Source of the DNA: Dyadobacter fermentans
GTDB taxonomy: Bacteria; Bacteroidota; Bacteroidia; Cytophagales; Spirosomataceae
Length of the DNA stretch: 64,000 nt
Assembly (NCBI RefSeq): GCF_019924045.1
Contig: NZ_JAHXBN010000011.1
Location: forward strand, 372,001 to 436,000
Direction of reading: 5' to 3'
Shown here: in pieces, positions 26,289 to 34,610 of the stretch
How the letters are laid out: the number at the start of each line of letters is the position of its first letter
Position numbering within the stretch: position 1 is the first letter of the stretch
Translations under genes and position numbers: made by a program
The notes under the pieces: model-generated
Told to the model about the DNA's origin: nothing
Seen by the model: only the letters and a program-made list of their open reading frames with translations
The model's database searches: none

Positions 26289-26867
26289 TCAGGCCCAGGT
26301 GATTTTTTCTTCGATGGTGCTGTTGCGGCGTACCGGCGTTTCGGGCGCATTGTGGTAGCCGAGATAGTAAAGGCCGAGGCATTTCTGACCTTCGGGCAGG
26401 CCGAGGTACTCGCCCAGCTCTTTCAATACCGCGGGGCTGCTCCAATATGAACCGATTCCATAAGCGGTAGCGGTAAGCCACATATTTTGTACCGCACAAG
26501 CCACAGCTGCCGTTTCCTCCCATTCGGGCAGGTCGTTCGGGTGGAGCTGCGCATTGATCGCGATCACGCAAGCCGATTTCAGGATCTTCTCACCCGCAGC
26601 CTCGTAGCGCGCCTGTGAGAAGGATTCAGCCGGTGTGTTATTGCGATAACGCTCCATGAAAAAGCTCGCCAGATGCTGCAATTTTTCCTGGCCACGGAAC
26701 ACGATGAAACGCCAGGGCTCGGTGCGCTTATGGGTAGGTGCGTAGTTGGCGTTTTCAAGAATATTCTCTATAACCTCCTGAGGGATCTCTTTCTGAATGT
26801 AGTTCGGTGGGAAAATAGCCCGGCGTGTGCGGATGATATGATTAATGGTTTCTACTGTCTGTTCCAT
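26289..26867 (-). CDS. Nitroreductase family protein
   Basis: A 192-residue FMN enzyme of the nitroreductase fold. RTRRAIFPPNY and NYAPTHKRTEPWRFIVFRG at the N-terminus and the motif SYWSSPAVL / LGLPEGQKCLGLYYLGY at the C-terminus are typical. Members reduce nitroaromatics, quinones or flavin-linked substrates with NAD(P)H. The ATG at 26867 is preferred over that at 26906. It is the first gene of an operon with the ABC ATPase. Confidence 0.88.
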   Translation of the reverse strand: MEQTVETINHIIRTRRAIFPPNYIQKEIPQEVIENILENANYAPTHKRTEPWRFIVFRGQEKLQHLASFFMERYRNNTPAESFSQARYEAAGEKILKSACVIAINAQLHPNDLPEWEETAAVACAVQNMWLTATAYGIGSYWSSPAVLKELGEYLGLPEGQKCLGLYYLGYHNAPETPVRRNSTIEEKITWA

Positions 26868-26945
26868 TACTGATTGTTTTACTACTCGGATTTGGTCAAG
26901 CAGCAAAACTAACGATTATACCCAAAATTTACCCAGAACTCGTGC

Positions 26946-26952
26946 TACTTTG
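26946..26952 (+). promoter_or_regulatory. Possible -7 box for ybjQ-like gene
   Basis: TACTTTG is a one-base-short version of TAnnTTTG, 86 bp upstream of the ATG. Weak evidence. Confidence 0.3.
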
Positions 26953-27038
26953 CCGTTAAACCATTATTTTCAGCCTCCTCTTTGGCAAAACCTGTAATTT
27001 GGCCGGCCAAAATCAACACCAATCAAACCTGAAATCGC

Positions 27039-27359
27039 ATGCTTGTTACTACTACCCCGAATATCGAAGGTAAAAGAATCACTAAGTATATCGGACTGGT
27101 GAATGGTGAAGCCATTATCGGGGCCAACTTCGTCAAAGACTTTCTGGCAGGCATACGCGACGTCGTAGGCGGACGCTCGGGCTCATACGAGCAAGGCCTG
27201 CGCGAGGCCAAAAGCATTGCAATCCGCGAAATGATGGAGCAGGCTCAGCGCCTGGGCGCCAATGCGGTGATCGGCGTGGATATCGACCTCGAAACGATTG
27301 GGAACGGCAGCTCAATGCTCATGGTGAGCGCCAACGGTACTGCGGTGTGCTATGAGTAA
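27039..27359 (+). CDS. YbjQ family (UPF0145) protein
   Basis: A 106-residue protein. The N-terminal [28 protein letters not shown], the central [22 protein letters not shown] and [14 protein letters not shown] are characteristic of UPF0145/YbjQ, which forms a pentameric heavy-metal-binding-like fold. The cellular role is unknown. A strong hairpin at 27368-27400 separates it from convergent metF. Confidence 0.88.
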   Translation: MLVTTTPNIEGKRITKYIGLVNGEAIIGANFVKDFLAGIRDVVGGRSGSYEQGLREAKSIAIREMMEQAQRLGANAVIGVDIDLETIGNGSSMLMVSANGTAVCYE

Positions 27360-27367
27360 TAGCTGAG

Positions 27368-27400
27368 GCCGCTTGCCGCACCCGGTGCATGGCAAGCGGC
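27368..27400. terminator. Hairpin between ybjQ-like gene and metF
   Basis: Stem GCCGCTTGCC / GGCAAGCGGC continues inward with GCACC / GGTGC. There is no long T run on either side, so it may be a weak bidirectional terminator. Confidence 0.5.
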
Positions 27401-27409
27401 AAGCAGTTA

Positions 27410-28366
27410 TCAGAATACGCCGCGGGCGATCTGCGACACGTTGTCGGATTTGCCCATGGTATAAAAATGCAGCACCGGCACGCCGTAAGCCAGCAGCTCC
27501 TTGCATTGCTGAATGCCCCATTCAATTCCTACCTGACGCACTTCCTTATCGTTAGCACGTTTTTCAACCTCTTTGACCAGTTCCTGCGGGAATTCCAGGT
27601 GGAAAATGTCCGCCAGAACCGTCAGTTGCTTTCTGGTCGATAATGGTTTCAAACCGGGAATAATAGGCACGGTGATACCTTCGGCGCGGCAGCGTTCTAC
27701 GAAACTGAAATACTTCTGGTTATCGAAGAACATTTGCGTCACAATGTAATTGGCACCCAGCTCGATCTTCTTTTTCAGGGCCGCGAAATCCGAATCGAAC
27801 GAGGCCGCATCCAAATGCTTTTCGGGATAGCCGGCTACGCCGATGCAGAAGTCGGTCGGGGACATTTCGGTTTCCGCGTGGAGCAGGATTCCCTTATTCA
27901 TATTATCTACCTGTGTAACAAGTTCCGAGGCGTAGGTATGCCCGCCCGGTTTCGGCCGGAAAACACCCGCCGATTTCTCAGGATCGCCGCGCAGCACGAG
28001 CACATTGTCGATACCCAGGTAATGCAGGTCGATGAGCACATCTTCGGTTTCGTCTTTCGTGAAGCCACCGCAAATCACGTGAGGTACCGCATCCACCTTA
28101 AAGCGTTCCATCAGGCGCGCGCAAATGCCCACGGTGCCCGGGCGCTTGCGGATGGGGATGCGTTCGATACTACCATCCGGTCCTACCCTGTCGATCAGCT
28201 CTTCGCGGTGGTACGTAACGTCTACAAAAGGGGGATTGAACTCCATCAGAGGTTCAATGGAATTCAGCAGTTCGTTGATATTCTGACCTTTCAGCGGGGG
28301 AATGATCTCGATGGAGAATAAAGTCTTACCCTCCGAACGGCGAATGTACTCGGTAACTTTGGTCAT
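27410..28366 (-). CDS. metF: 5,10-methylenetetrahydrofolate reductase
   Basis: A 318-residue FAD enzyme that makes 5-methyl-THF for methionine synthesis. FSIEIIPPLKG (FAD/folate TIM barrel start), PFVDVTYH, TVGICARL, NVLVLRGDPEK and IVTQMFFDN are the family motifs. Length is typical of bacterial MetF. Its leader ends in a strong terminator before the start (see 28409-28560), so expression may be controlled by attenuation. It is convergent with the ybjQ-like gene. Confidence 0.95.
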   Translation of the reverse strand: MTKVTEYIRRSEGKTLFSIEIIPPLKGQNINELLNSIEPLMEFNPPFVDVTYHREELIDRVGPDGSIERIPIRKRPGTVGICARLMERFKVDAVPHVICGGFTKDETEDVLIDLHYLGIDNVLVLRGDPEKSAGVFRPKPGGHTYASELVTQVDNMNKGILLHAETEMSPTDFCIGVAGYPEKHLDAASFDSDFAALKKKIELGANYIVTQMFFDNQKYFSFVERCRAEGITVPIIPGLKPLSTRKQLTVLADIFHLEFPQELVKEVEKRANDKEVRQVGIEWGIQQCKELLAYGVPVLHFYTMGKSDNVSQIARGVF

Positions 28367-28408
28367 CTAGAAATGATGTGGTGTGTTGTAAAGGAGTACA
28401 AAGAAAGC

Positions 28409-28444
28409 AAAAAAAAATGGCCTACCGCATTACAGTAGGCCATT
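28409..28444 (-). terminator. Intrinsic terminator in the metF leader
   Basis: On the minus strand AATGGCCTAC / GTAGGCCATT forms a perfect 10-bp stem with a 9-nt loop, then a run of T (28409-28415). It lies only 42 bp before metF. Confidence 0.85.
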
Positions 28445-28560
28445 CCACGTAAACCCTCCTCTATCAGTGTTCGTCAAAAATGTTAATTGGGTTGCTGACA
28501 GGGCGTCAGTCCCAAAGCAACAATTTGCTTGACTGAATACTAATAACTAAAATTCTGTGC
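28445..28560 (-). ncRNA. Candidate structured leader (attenuator or riboswitch) of metF
   Basis: The RNA read leftwards contains hairpin CTGAC-GCCCT-GTCAG (28495-28509) inside flanking TTGGG / CCCAA. The loop GCCCT is complementary to GGAGGG at 28453-28458, which would make a pseudoknot. GGGACTG and CAGCAACC recall SAM-I core words, but the diagnostic GGTGCTAA is absent, so I do not call it SAM-I. Either a leader ending in the terminator above or a short independent RNA would fit. The rest of 28561-28753 shows no gene. Confidence 0.4.
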
Positions 28561-28753
28561 CAAATTAGGAAAGAAAGCGTTTACGAACAATTTATATCAA
28601 ACTTTTTTTATCGAAATGTAGATTAGTTACTACAATTTTCCCCTAAGATCCTGTTTCAACCCCGTTTTAACACATTTTACGGTTACATACAGTGTTTACT
28701 ATTTCAACACTTTTGGGAAACGATTCCCCAAAAGGTTACACATTTTGTAGTTA

Positions 28754-29212
28754 TTACTGATTTGGCCTCGTCATTTCAATATGTTCGATGGCATCTTCGA
28801 GGTAAACATCACCTGACTGCCTGAAACCGAACGACTCATAAAACCTTTTGAGGTACAGCTGCGCACCGATCCGGATCGGGACATTGCCATACAATGCTTC
28901 CAGTTTTTGAATGGAAACGTTGAGCAGCTCGATGCCGTACCCAGCCCCGCGGCCTTTCGGCGAAACGACGATCCGTCCGATCGCCGGATACTCGTACGAT
29001 AAACCGGGTGGAACGATGCGCGAGAAGGCCATGAGTTCGCCGTCGCGGTAACCTGAAACGTGGTGGCTGCGCTGATCTTTGTTGTCCGCGTCGAGATAAC
29101 AGCACCGTTGTTCGAGTACGAAAACCTCGCTGCGTAACCGTAGTATAGCGTAGAGTTCGGTTGTAGTCAGTTCGTCGAATGTTTGGAAGCGCCAGTCGAG
29201 TAGATAATCCAT
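28754..29212 (-). CDS. GNAT family acetyltransferase, ElaA-like
   Basis: A 152-residue protein. RLRSEVFVLEQ, YLDADNKDQRSHHVSG, IGRIVVSPKGRGAGYG (acetyl-CoA pyrophosphate loop) and a final YESFGFRQSGDVYLEDAIEH match the ElaA group of GNAT enzymes. The acceptor is unknown. It is divergent from yebC with 115 bp between the starts. Confidence 0.87.
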   Translation of the reverse strand: MDYLLDWRFQTFDELTTTELYAILRLRSEVFVLEQRCCYLDADNKDQRSHHVSGYRDGELMAFSRIVPPGLSYEYPAIGRIVVSPKGRGAGYGIELLNVSIQKLEALYGNVPIRIGAQLYLKRFYESFGFRQSGDVYLEDAIEHIEMTRPNQ

Positions 29213-29260
29213 GAAAATTGGGGTAAAAGAATTTATTTTATCTGATATTGACCGTTTTTA

Positions 29261-29268
29261 TAAATTTG
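29261..29268 (+). promoter_or_regulatory. -7 promoter box for yebC
   Basis: TAAATTTG is a perfect TAnnTTTG match, 59 bp before the ATG; TTTA at 29237-29240 is a weak -33 at 20 bp. Confidence 0.55.
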
Positions 29269-29327
29269 CGGCACAATTGACAATACCAAGGTACCAACAT
29301 TAAAATAACTAATAATACATTATAAGT

Positions 29328-30041
29328 ATGGGAAGGGCTTTTGAATACAGAAAGGCACGGATGTTCAAACGGTGGGACAAGATGGCCAAAACTTTCACCA
29401 GGATTGGTAAGGAGATCGTTCTTGCGGTGAAAAACGGTACTGCCGACCCCGCCACCAACTCCAAACTCCGGGTACTGCTGCAAAATGCCAAAGCGGTGAA
29501 CATGCCCAAAGAGACCGTAGAAAGGGCTATTAAGCGTGCCACCTCGAAGGATCAGGAGGATTACAAGGAAATGGTGTACGAAGGCTACGGCCCACACGGG
29601 ATCGCCATCCTCGTTGAAAGTACCACCGACAATCCCACCCGAACGGTTGCGAACGTAAGAAGCTACTTCAACAAGCTGGGTGGAAGCCTTGGCACCATGG
29701 GCATGCTCGACTTTATCTTCGACCGCAAATGCATTTTCAAAATCAAAAACACCGGCAAGGATATCGAAGAGCTGGAATTTGAATTGATCGATGCGGGTGG
29801 TGAAGAGGTGTTCCTCGATGAAGAAACCGGCCTCATCAACATTTATGGTGAGTTCCCTGCATTCGGTGCGTTACAGCATTATTTCGAAGAGAACGGCTAC
29901 GAGATCGTCGAAGCGGACTTCGAACGCATTCCGAACGATACCAAGACATTGAGCGATGAGCAGATTGCCGAAGTCGAGAAACTGATCGAGAAAATCGAAG
30001 AAGACGACGATGTGGTGCGTGTGTTCCACAATATGGCTTAG
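29328..30041 (+). CDS. YebC/PmpR family transcription/translation regulator
   Basis: A 237-residue protein. MGRAFEYRKARMFKRWDKMAK and FTRIGKEI at the N-terminus, MPKETVERAIKRATSK, YEGYGPHGIAILVE and NRTVANVRS-type sequence (TRTVANVRSYFNKLGG) are the YebC hallmarks. Members regulate transcription or aid ribosomes translating polyproline. It is slightly shorter than E. coli YebC. The stop overlaps that of the convergent GreA/B-like gene by 4 bp. Confidence 0.93.
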   Translation: MGRAFEYRKARMFKRWDKMAKTFTRIGKEIVLAVKNGTADPATNSKLRVLLQNAKAVNMPKETVERAIKRATSKDQEDYKEMVYEGYGPHGIAILVESTTDNPTRTVANVRSYFNKLGGSLGTMGMLDFIFDRKCIFKIKNTGKDIEELEFELIDAGGEEVFLDEETGLINIYGEFPAFGALQHYFEENGYEIVEADFERIPNDTKTLSDEQIAEVEKLIEKIEEDDDVVRVFHNMA

Positions 30042-30484
30042 TGCAGCGCTACGATCCGGTGTTGTTTTTTCATAAATTCAAAAAAAGTCCCGGGTTCTTT
30101 TCCTAACAGCGAAGCACCTACGGGCGACGAAGATGAGACTGCTATGACGGTCTCATTTTCTATTTTAACGGCCCCCAGGCTTACCGCGATCAGGAACCAG
30201 CCGGCTGTTGTTTCCAGCAGCGATCCTACCGCGCTGCGGGCGGGCGCGTCGCCTTCACCGATCTTTTCAAGTATGAGTCGTTCCTGGCGCGCCTGCTCGT
30301 ACTGGCGCGCGTGCATATTGCGATCGAGCTGGCCCATCGAGCGCGAGGTTTCATATTTATCCCCCATCGAACTCTTTCCCTGATCATTCGCCGATTCCTG
30401 CGCTGCTTCCATAGCAGCCCACGCCACCTGCATGCGCTCATCGAGAAGCGATTTTACGTGGGCGATCACCTTTGCTTTATCCAT
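30038..30484 (-). CDS. GreA/GreB-like C-terminal domain protein
   Basis: A 148-residue protein. An N-terminal helical half (MDKAKVIAHVKSLLDERM; GKSSMGDKYETSRSMGQLDRNMHA) recalls the coiled coil of Gre factors but is shorter and lacks a clear acidic tip pair (D41/E44 in E. coli). The C-terminal half (VIAVSSSSPVGASLLGKEPGTFFEF) matches the FKBP-like Gre/Rnk domain. It may bind RNA polymerase without stimulating cleavage. A strong 18-bp hairpin overlaps its promoter. Confidence 0.75.
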   Translation of the reverse strand: MDKAKVIAHVKSLLDERMQVAWAAMEAAQESANDQGKSSMGDKYETSRSMGQLDRNMHARQYEQARQERLILEKIGEGDAPARSAVGSLLETTAGWFLIAVSLGAVKIENETVIAVSSSSPVGASLLGKEPGTFFEFMKKQHRIVALH

Positions 30485-30496
30485 TTTTCAGAAGAG

Positions 30497-30541
30497 TATT
30501 TGCAACCTTCCGGCGAAAGTGGCCGGAAGGTTGCAAATATA
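30497..30541 (-). promoter_or_regulatory. Perfect 18-bp inverted repeat overlapping the promoter of the GreA/B-like gene
   Basis: Arms TATTTGCAACCTTCCGGC (30497-30514) and GCCGGAAGGTTGCAAATA (30522-30539) surround a 7-nt loop. On the minus strand TATATTTG (30534-30541) is a perfect -7 box inside the right arm, so transcription would begin within the repeat. It may be an operator or a 5' UTR hairpin. Confidence 0.7.
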
Positions 30542-30836
30542 ATGAGGTACCGGGCAATATCTTATCTGCTTCGCGAGCAACCCGTCATTCTACAAACAAC
30601 TCAAACTACATCTATTTTAAACAATAAATACATCTACTCGTAAACCTTTAAAGAATCAAAATAATGCAACCTCTATAAAACTATTTCTTATTGTTTCCAG
30701 AGTTGTATTTAATGGGCACGACTTCATGATTAAACTTGCTGAATATCAGCCAATATACATCAAAATAACGGTCAGTTTATTAGCATTTCACCCGCAATAA
30801 ATTTAATTTCTATCTGAAAAATCCCCCTCTATTATC

Positions 30837-33800
30837 ATGAAATATTTATACTACACATTATCGCTGGCGGTATGGGTTTCATGTACCGTTTGCCTGGGCC
30901 AGTCTATCAAAATCAATGAGTTAATGGCCTCCAATTCTTCGTCGTACCTTGACGAAACCGGTTCCGATGAGGACTGGATCGAACTTTACAATGCGGGTGC
31001 AGTGGCCGTCGACCTGGGCGGCTATTTCGTTACCGACGATGCGGGCGAGCTGAAAAAATTTCAATTACCGACTGGCACGGGGAACCTCGTGATCCAGCCC
31101 GGCTCCTTCCTGATCCTGTGGGCGAGCGGCGTCCCATCGCGCGGTCCCAGGCACCTGAGCTTCGGCCTCAGCGGCGATGGCGAGCAGTTTCTGCTGGTAG
31201 CGCCAGATGAAACGATTATCGATCAAATCGATTTTCCAAAACAGCGAACGGACATTTCTTTCGGTCGGAAAACCAATGGCGCTTCCGAAATCGTGTACTT
31301 CTCCCCTTCTTCTCCCAATGCAAGCAATGTAGCGGCCAACTCTTACACCGGTTTTGCGTCCCCGCCGGTGATGAGCGTAGAAAGCGGCTTTTTCCAAAAC
31401 AATTTCACACTGACAATTTCCACGGAAGTACCTGGCGCAGAGGTATATTATACAACCGATGGCTCGCAGCCCGATAAAGACAACATTACGGCCCCCGGTA
31501 AGGCATATCAATACAAAAACCAATATCCCAAGGATCCCGGCCAGCCGACAGGCCCTACCTTAACCAACTATTTCCTGACGCTGAAACAGAATTCGCCCGT
31601 CAACATTCCGATTTCCGACAAGTCGTCGCAGCCAGACGTGTATGCGGCCATATCGGCTACGAACGACAACACGCCTACCTACACATTCGTACCCGTAAAG
31701 CCGGTGTACAAGGGCACAGTTATCCGCGCGAAGGTTTACGAAGCCGGGAAGCTGCCCAGTGAGACCGAATCGCGTACGTACCTGTTCACGCCTGACGGCC
31801 AGCCGAAATCGCAGCTTGCCGTATTCTCGATCAAAACCGACCCGGACGATATGTTCGACTATGAGGACGGCATTGGCGTGGCGGGAAAGGATTTTGTGGA
31901 CTGGCGCAACGCCAACCCCGGCGCGGGGTCGTTCGGCATGCCGGTGGGCAACTATTACCGCCATACGGAAATCCCGTCGAATGTGGAAGTGTTGATTAAC
32001 GGCAATGTCGTGATCAACCAGGACCTGGGCCTGCGCATTCACGGGCAGGGGTCAAGGACGCACGACAAGAAAAGCTTCCGATTGTATTCCACCGGCCCCA
32101 ATGCTTCGCAGAGCAATATCGATTACCCGCTTTTTCCTGCATTGCCATTTCACACTTTCAGGAGAGTTATCCTTCGAAATTCAGGAAATGATTACGAGCG
32201 GACGCTCATGAAAGACTCCTACATCCACCAGATCGCGAAGGGACTGGATATGGAGTTGCAGGAATACCGGCCCGTTACCACCTACCTGAACGGCGAATAC
32301 TGGGGCATTCACGATTTGCGGGAACGGCAGGATGAATACTATTTCGCAAGCCATTATGCCCTGGAACCCGAAAACATCGAGTTTTTTGCAGACCCCGACA
32401 TTGAAAACGACTCGGGGCATTATGGCGACTTGTCCAACTTTATTAAAACCCACAACATGGCCGACGCCGCCAATTATGACTATGCGCTGGCACGGATGGA
32501 TATGGACAATTTTATCGACTACTGCATTCTCGAACTCTATTGCGCCAACTGGGACTGGCCTTATGGTAATGTCAATTACTGGCGTCATAAAATACCGTAT
32601 AATCCGTCGGCGGGAAAAGGCAGGGACGGACGCTGGCGGTGGGCGCTGTTCGATGTGGACCTGAGCTTCGAAGATGTGGATGCAAACCAGTTTTCCAAAG
32701 CATTGGGCGCACCGGACTTTCTCCTGCAATATCTGCTGCCCAACCTTACTTTCCGGAACAAGTTCATCAATCGCTACGCCGACCTGATCAACTCCCATTT
32801 CCAGCCTGCACGGCTTCTTGCCCAGATAGACGTCTGTAAAAACCTGATCGCGAACGAAATGCCGAGAAACATCGAGCGCTGGAACCGTCCTTCCAGCTAT
32901 GCGACCTGGGAATCGAACGTGAATCTGATGGTGAACTTTGCCACGAACCGGCCCGGCGTTGCGCGGAGCCATATTCAAAGCCAGTTCAACCTCAGTGATG
33001 GCCAACGGTCGGTTACCGTCAACGTTTCTAACCCCGATCACGGCTACGTGCGCGTCAATACGATCGATATCCTGCCGACAACGCTGGGCATTGCGGCGAA
33101 CCCGTATCCGTGGAGCGGCACTTATTTCAAAAACGTGAACATTGCATTAACCGCCATACCCAAGCCCGGCTACAAATTCCTGCAATGGGAAAACTCCTCC
33201 AACCAGGTTGTTTCCAATACTCCAACGATCAGCTTTGCTCCCTCCTCCACCGCGCCGTATTTCCGGGCCGTCTTTACTGTGGATGTGGCGCCGGTGCAAG
33301 TACCTGCGCCCCTCGACGCGGGCGCTTGCGTATACAACTTCAACGCCTGGCTTGCCTCGGCGGCCTTGGGTACCTTTCCCGACAATATGCGTTTTGTCTA
33401 CATGGAAAACGACGACCCGGGACTGACCTCCAACGTGGTCGGCTTTACCAATGGCGCATACAATCTCACCAGCCGCACGCGGATCAATGGTTTGGGAGAT
33501 ACCGGTATTTCATTTATCAACACGGGGAATGCCGCCGGTAACCCGGGCTACCCGGGGATGAAACTCGGCGGCGCGATTCTGGCATTGAATACCATTGGGA
33601 AGAAACAAGTGAGCGTGAAATGGACGGGCGGCACGATAACACCCAACACCAGGCCGTACGCGATCCGGCTGCAATACCGTATTTCCGATACGGGACCATT
33701 CACGGATGTGCTGAATGCCAGCAACCAGCCGGTAGAATACGTAAGGTCTGCAACGGCGGGCCATGAGCAGGTGCTCAATTGGGTGGCGCTCCCGGCAGCG

Positions 33801-34451
33801 GCATTGGAACAGCCATACGTTCAGCTGCTGTGGCGGTATTACTGTACGGACCCCATCGCCACCGGGGCCAGGGATGAGCTGCGCCTTGACGACATTGCCG
33901 TGCAAACTTGCTCCAACCCGCTGCCGGTTACCCTGGTGAGTTTCAATGCAAATGTGATCGAAGAGAAGGTATTGCTGACCTGGACTACTACCGAGGAGAA
34001 AAACAGCGACTACTTCGAGATTGAACGCTCCCACGATGCAGGCACATGGGGCAATATCGGCCGCATTACCGGAAAGGGGACAGTGAGAGCCATTAATGCA
34101 TACCGTCTGGAAGATGCTCAACCGCTTCCAGGAACAAGTTATTACCGACTCAAACAGACAGATTCCGACCGTTCCTATTCTTACTCGCATATGATATCGG
34201 TACGGCGCCCGGATTTTGCTTTAAGTGTATTCCCGAGCCCGGCCGACAATATCCTTTACATTAAACTGGCCAATCAAAAAGACCGGTTCAGCTACATCAT
34301 ATCCGATGTTTCCGGAAAAATCCGGCTACGCAGCTATGCCGCGCAGGGGCGATCGTCGATACCCGTAGGAAGTCTTGCATCCGGACTATACCTCATCCGG
34401 ATTCAGAATAACGACGGCACGTCTACCGCACTCAAGTTCATCAAGAAGTAG
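30837..34451 (+). CDS. CotH-family protein with lamin-tail, chitobiase-like and T9SS C-terminal domains
   Basis: A 1204-residue secreted protein. After a signal peptide (CLGQ) come a lamin-tail domain (KINELMASNS, DWIELYNAG; residues about 23-150), a chitobiase/beta-hexosaminidase C-terminal-like segment (PGAEVYYTTDGSQPD), and a CotH domain from about 330 to 700 with IHGQGSRTHDKKSFRLY and ALFDVDLSFED near 605. CotH proteins are secreted protein kinase-like enzymes. The end holds a repeat-type module (LPVTLVSFNA...) and a T9SS type A sorting domain (VFPSPADNILYI ... GLYLIRI). It is likely exported to the surface by the type IX system. Transcribed alone. Confidence 0.87.
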   Translation: MKYLYYTLSLAVWVSCTVCLGQSIKINELMASNSSSYLDETGSDEDWIELYNAGAVAVDLGGYFVTDDAGELKKFQLPTGTGNLVIQPGSFLILWASGVPSRGPRHLSFGLSGDGEQFLLVAPDETIIDQIDFPKQRTDISFGRKTNGASEIVYFSPSSPNASNVAANSYTGFASPPVMSVESGFFQNNFTLTISTEVPGAEVYYTTDGSQPDKDNITAPGKAYQYKNQYPKDPGQPTGPTLTNYFLTLKQNSPVNIPISDKSSQPDVYAAISATNDNTPTYTFVPVKPVYKGTVIRAKVYEAGKLPSETESRTYLFTPDGQPKSQLAVFSIKTDPDDMFDYEDGIGVAGKDFVDWRNANPGAGSFGMPVGNYYRHTEIPSNVEVLINGNVVINQDLGLRIHGQGSRTHDKKSFRLYSTGPNASQSNIDYPLFPALPFHTFRRVILRNSGNDYERTLMKDSYIHQIAKGLDMELQEYRPVTTYLNGEYWGIHDLRERQDEYYFASHYALEPENIEFFADPDIENDSGHYGDLSNFIKTHNMADAANYDYALARMDMDNFIDYCILELYCANWDWPYGNVNYWRHKIPYNPSAGKGRDGRWRWALFDVDLSFEDVDANQFSKALGAPDFLLQYLLPNLTFRNKFINRYADLINSHFQPARLLAQIDVCKNLIANEMPRNIERWNRPSSYATWESNVNLMVNFATNRPGVARSHIQSQFNLSDGQRSVTVNVSNPDHGYVRVNTIDILPTTLGIAANPYPWSGTYFKNVNIALTAIPKPGYKFLQWENSSNQVVSNTPTISFAPSSTAPYFRAVFTVDVAPVQVPAPLDAGACVYNFNAWLASAALGTFPDNMRFVYMENDDPGLTSNVVGFTNGAYNLTSRTRINGLGDTGISFINTGNAAGNPGYPGMKLGGAILALNTIGKKQVSVKWTGGTITPNTRPYAIRLQYRISDTGPFTDVLNASNQPVEYVRSATAGHEQVLNWVALPAAALEQPYVQLLWRYYCTDPIATGARDELRLDDIAVQTCSNPLPVTLVSFNANVIEEKVLLTWTTTEEKNSDYFEIERSHDAGTWGNIGRITGKGTVRAINAYRLEDAQPLPGTSYYRLKQTDSDRSYSYSHMISVRRPDFALSVFPSPADNILYIKLANQKDRFSYIISDVSGKIRLRSYAAQGRSSIPVGSLASGLYLIRIQNNDGTSTALKFIKK

Positions 34452-34460
34452 ACACCCCGT

Positions 34461-34500
34461 GAACCACTGGCCTTGCCTGTCAAAGCCAGTGGTTCGTTAT
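34461..34500 (+). terminator. Terminator after the CotH gene
   Basis: Stem GAACCACTGGC / GCCAGTGGTTC, 13-nt loop, followed by GTTATTT. The T run is short, so moderate strength. Confidence 0.6.
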
Positions 34501-34579
34501 TTCGCTGATCGTTGCGCCGGAAATGACTTTTGAGTTCGACAAAATTTCGCCCGAATTTTCGCATTGACCGCTTCCTTAT

Positions 34580-34587
34580 TATCTTTG
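34580..34587 (+). promoter_or_regulatory. -7 promoter box for pyrB
   Basis: TATCTTTG matches TAnnTTTG exactly, 23 bp before the ATG. Confidence 0.55.
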
Positions 34588-34610
34588 CCAAACTTTCTTG
34601 AATACAAACA

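Noticed and set aside
28445..28560. SAM-I riboswitch before metF
   Set aside because: GGGACTG and CAGCAACC are present but GGTGCTAA and the P1 helix are missing, so only an unnamed leader is called.
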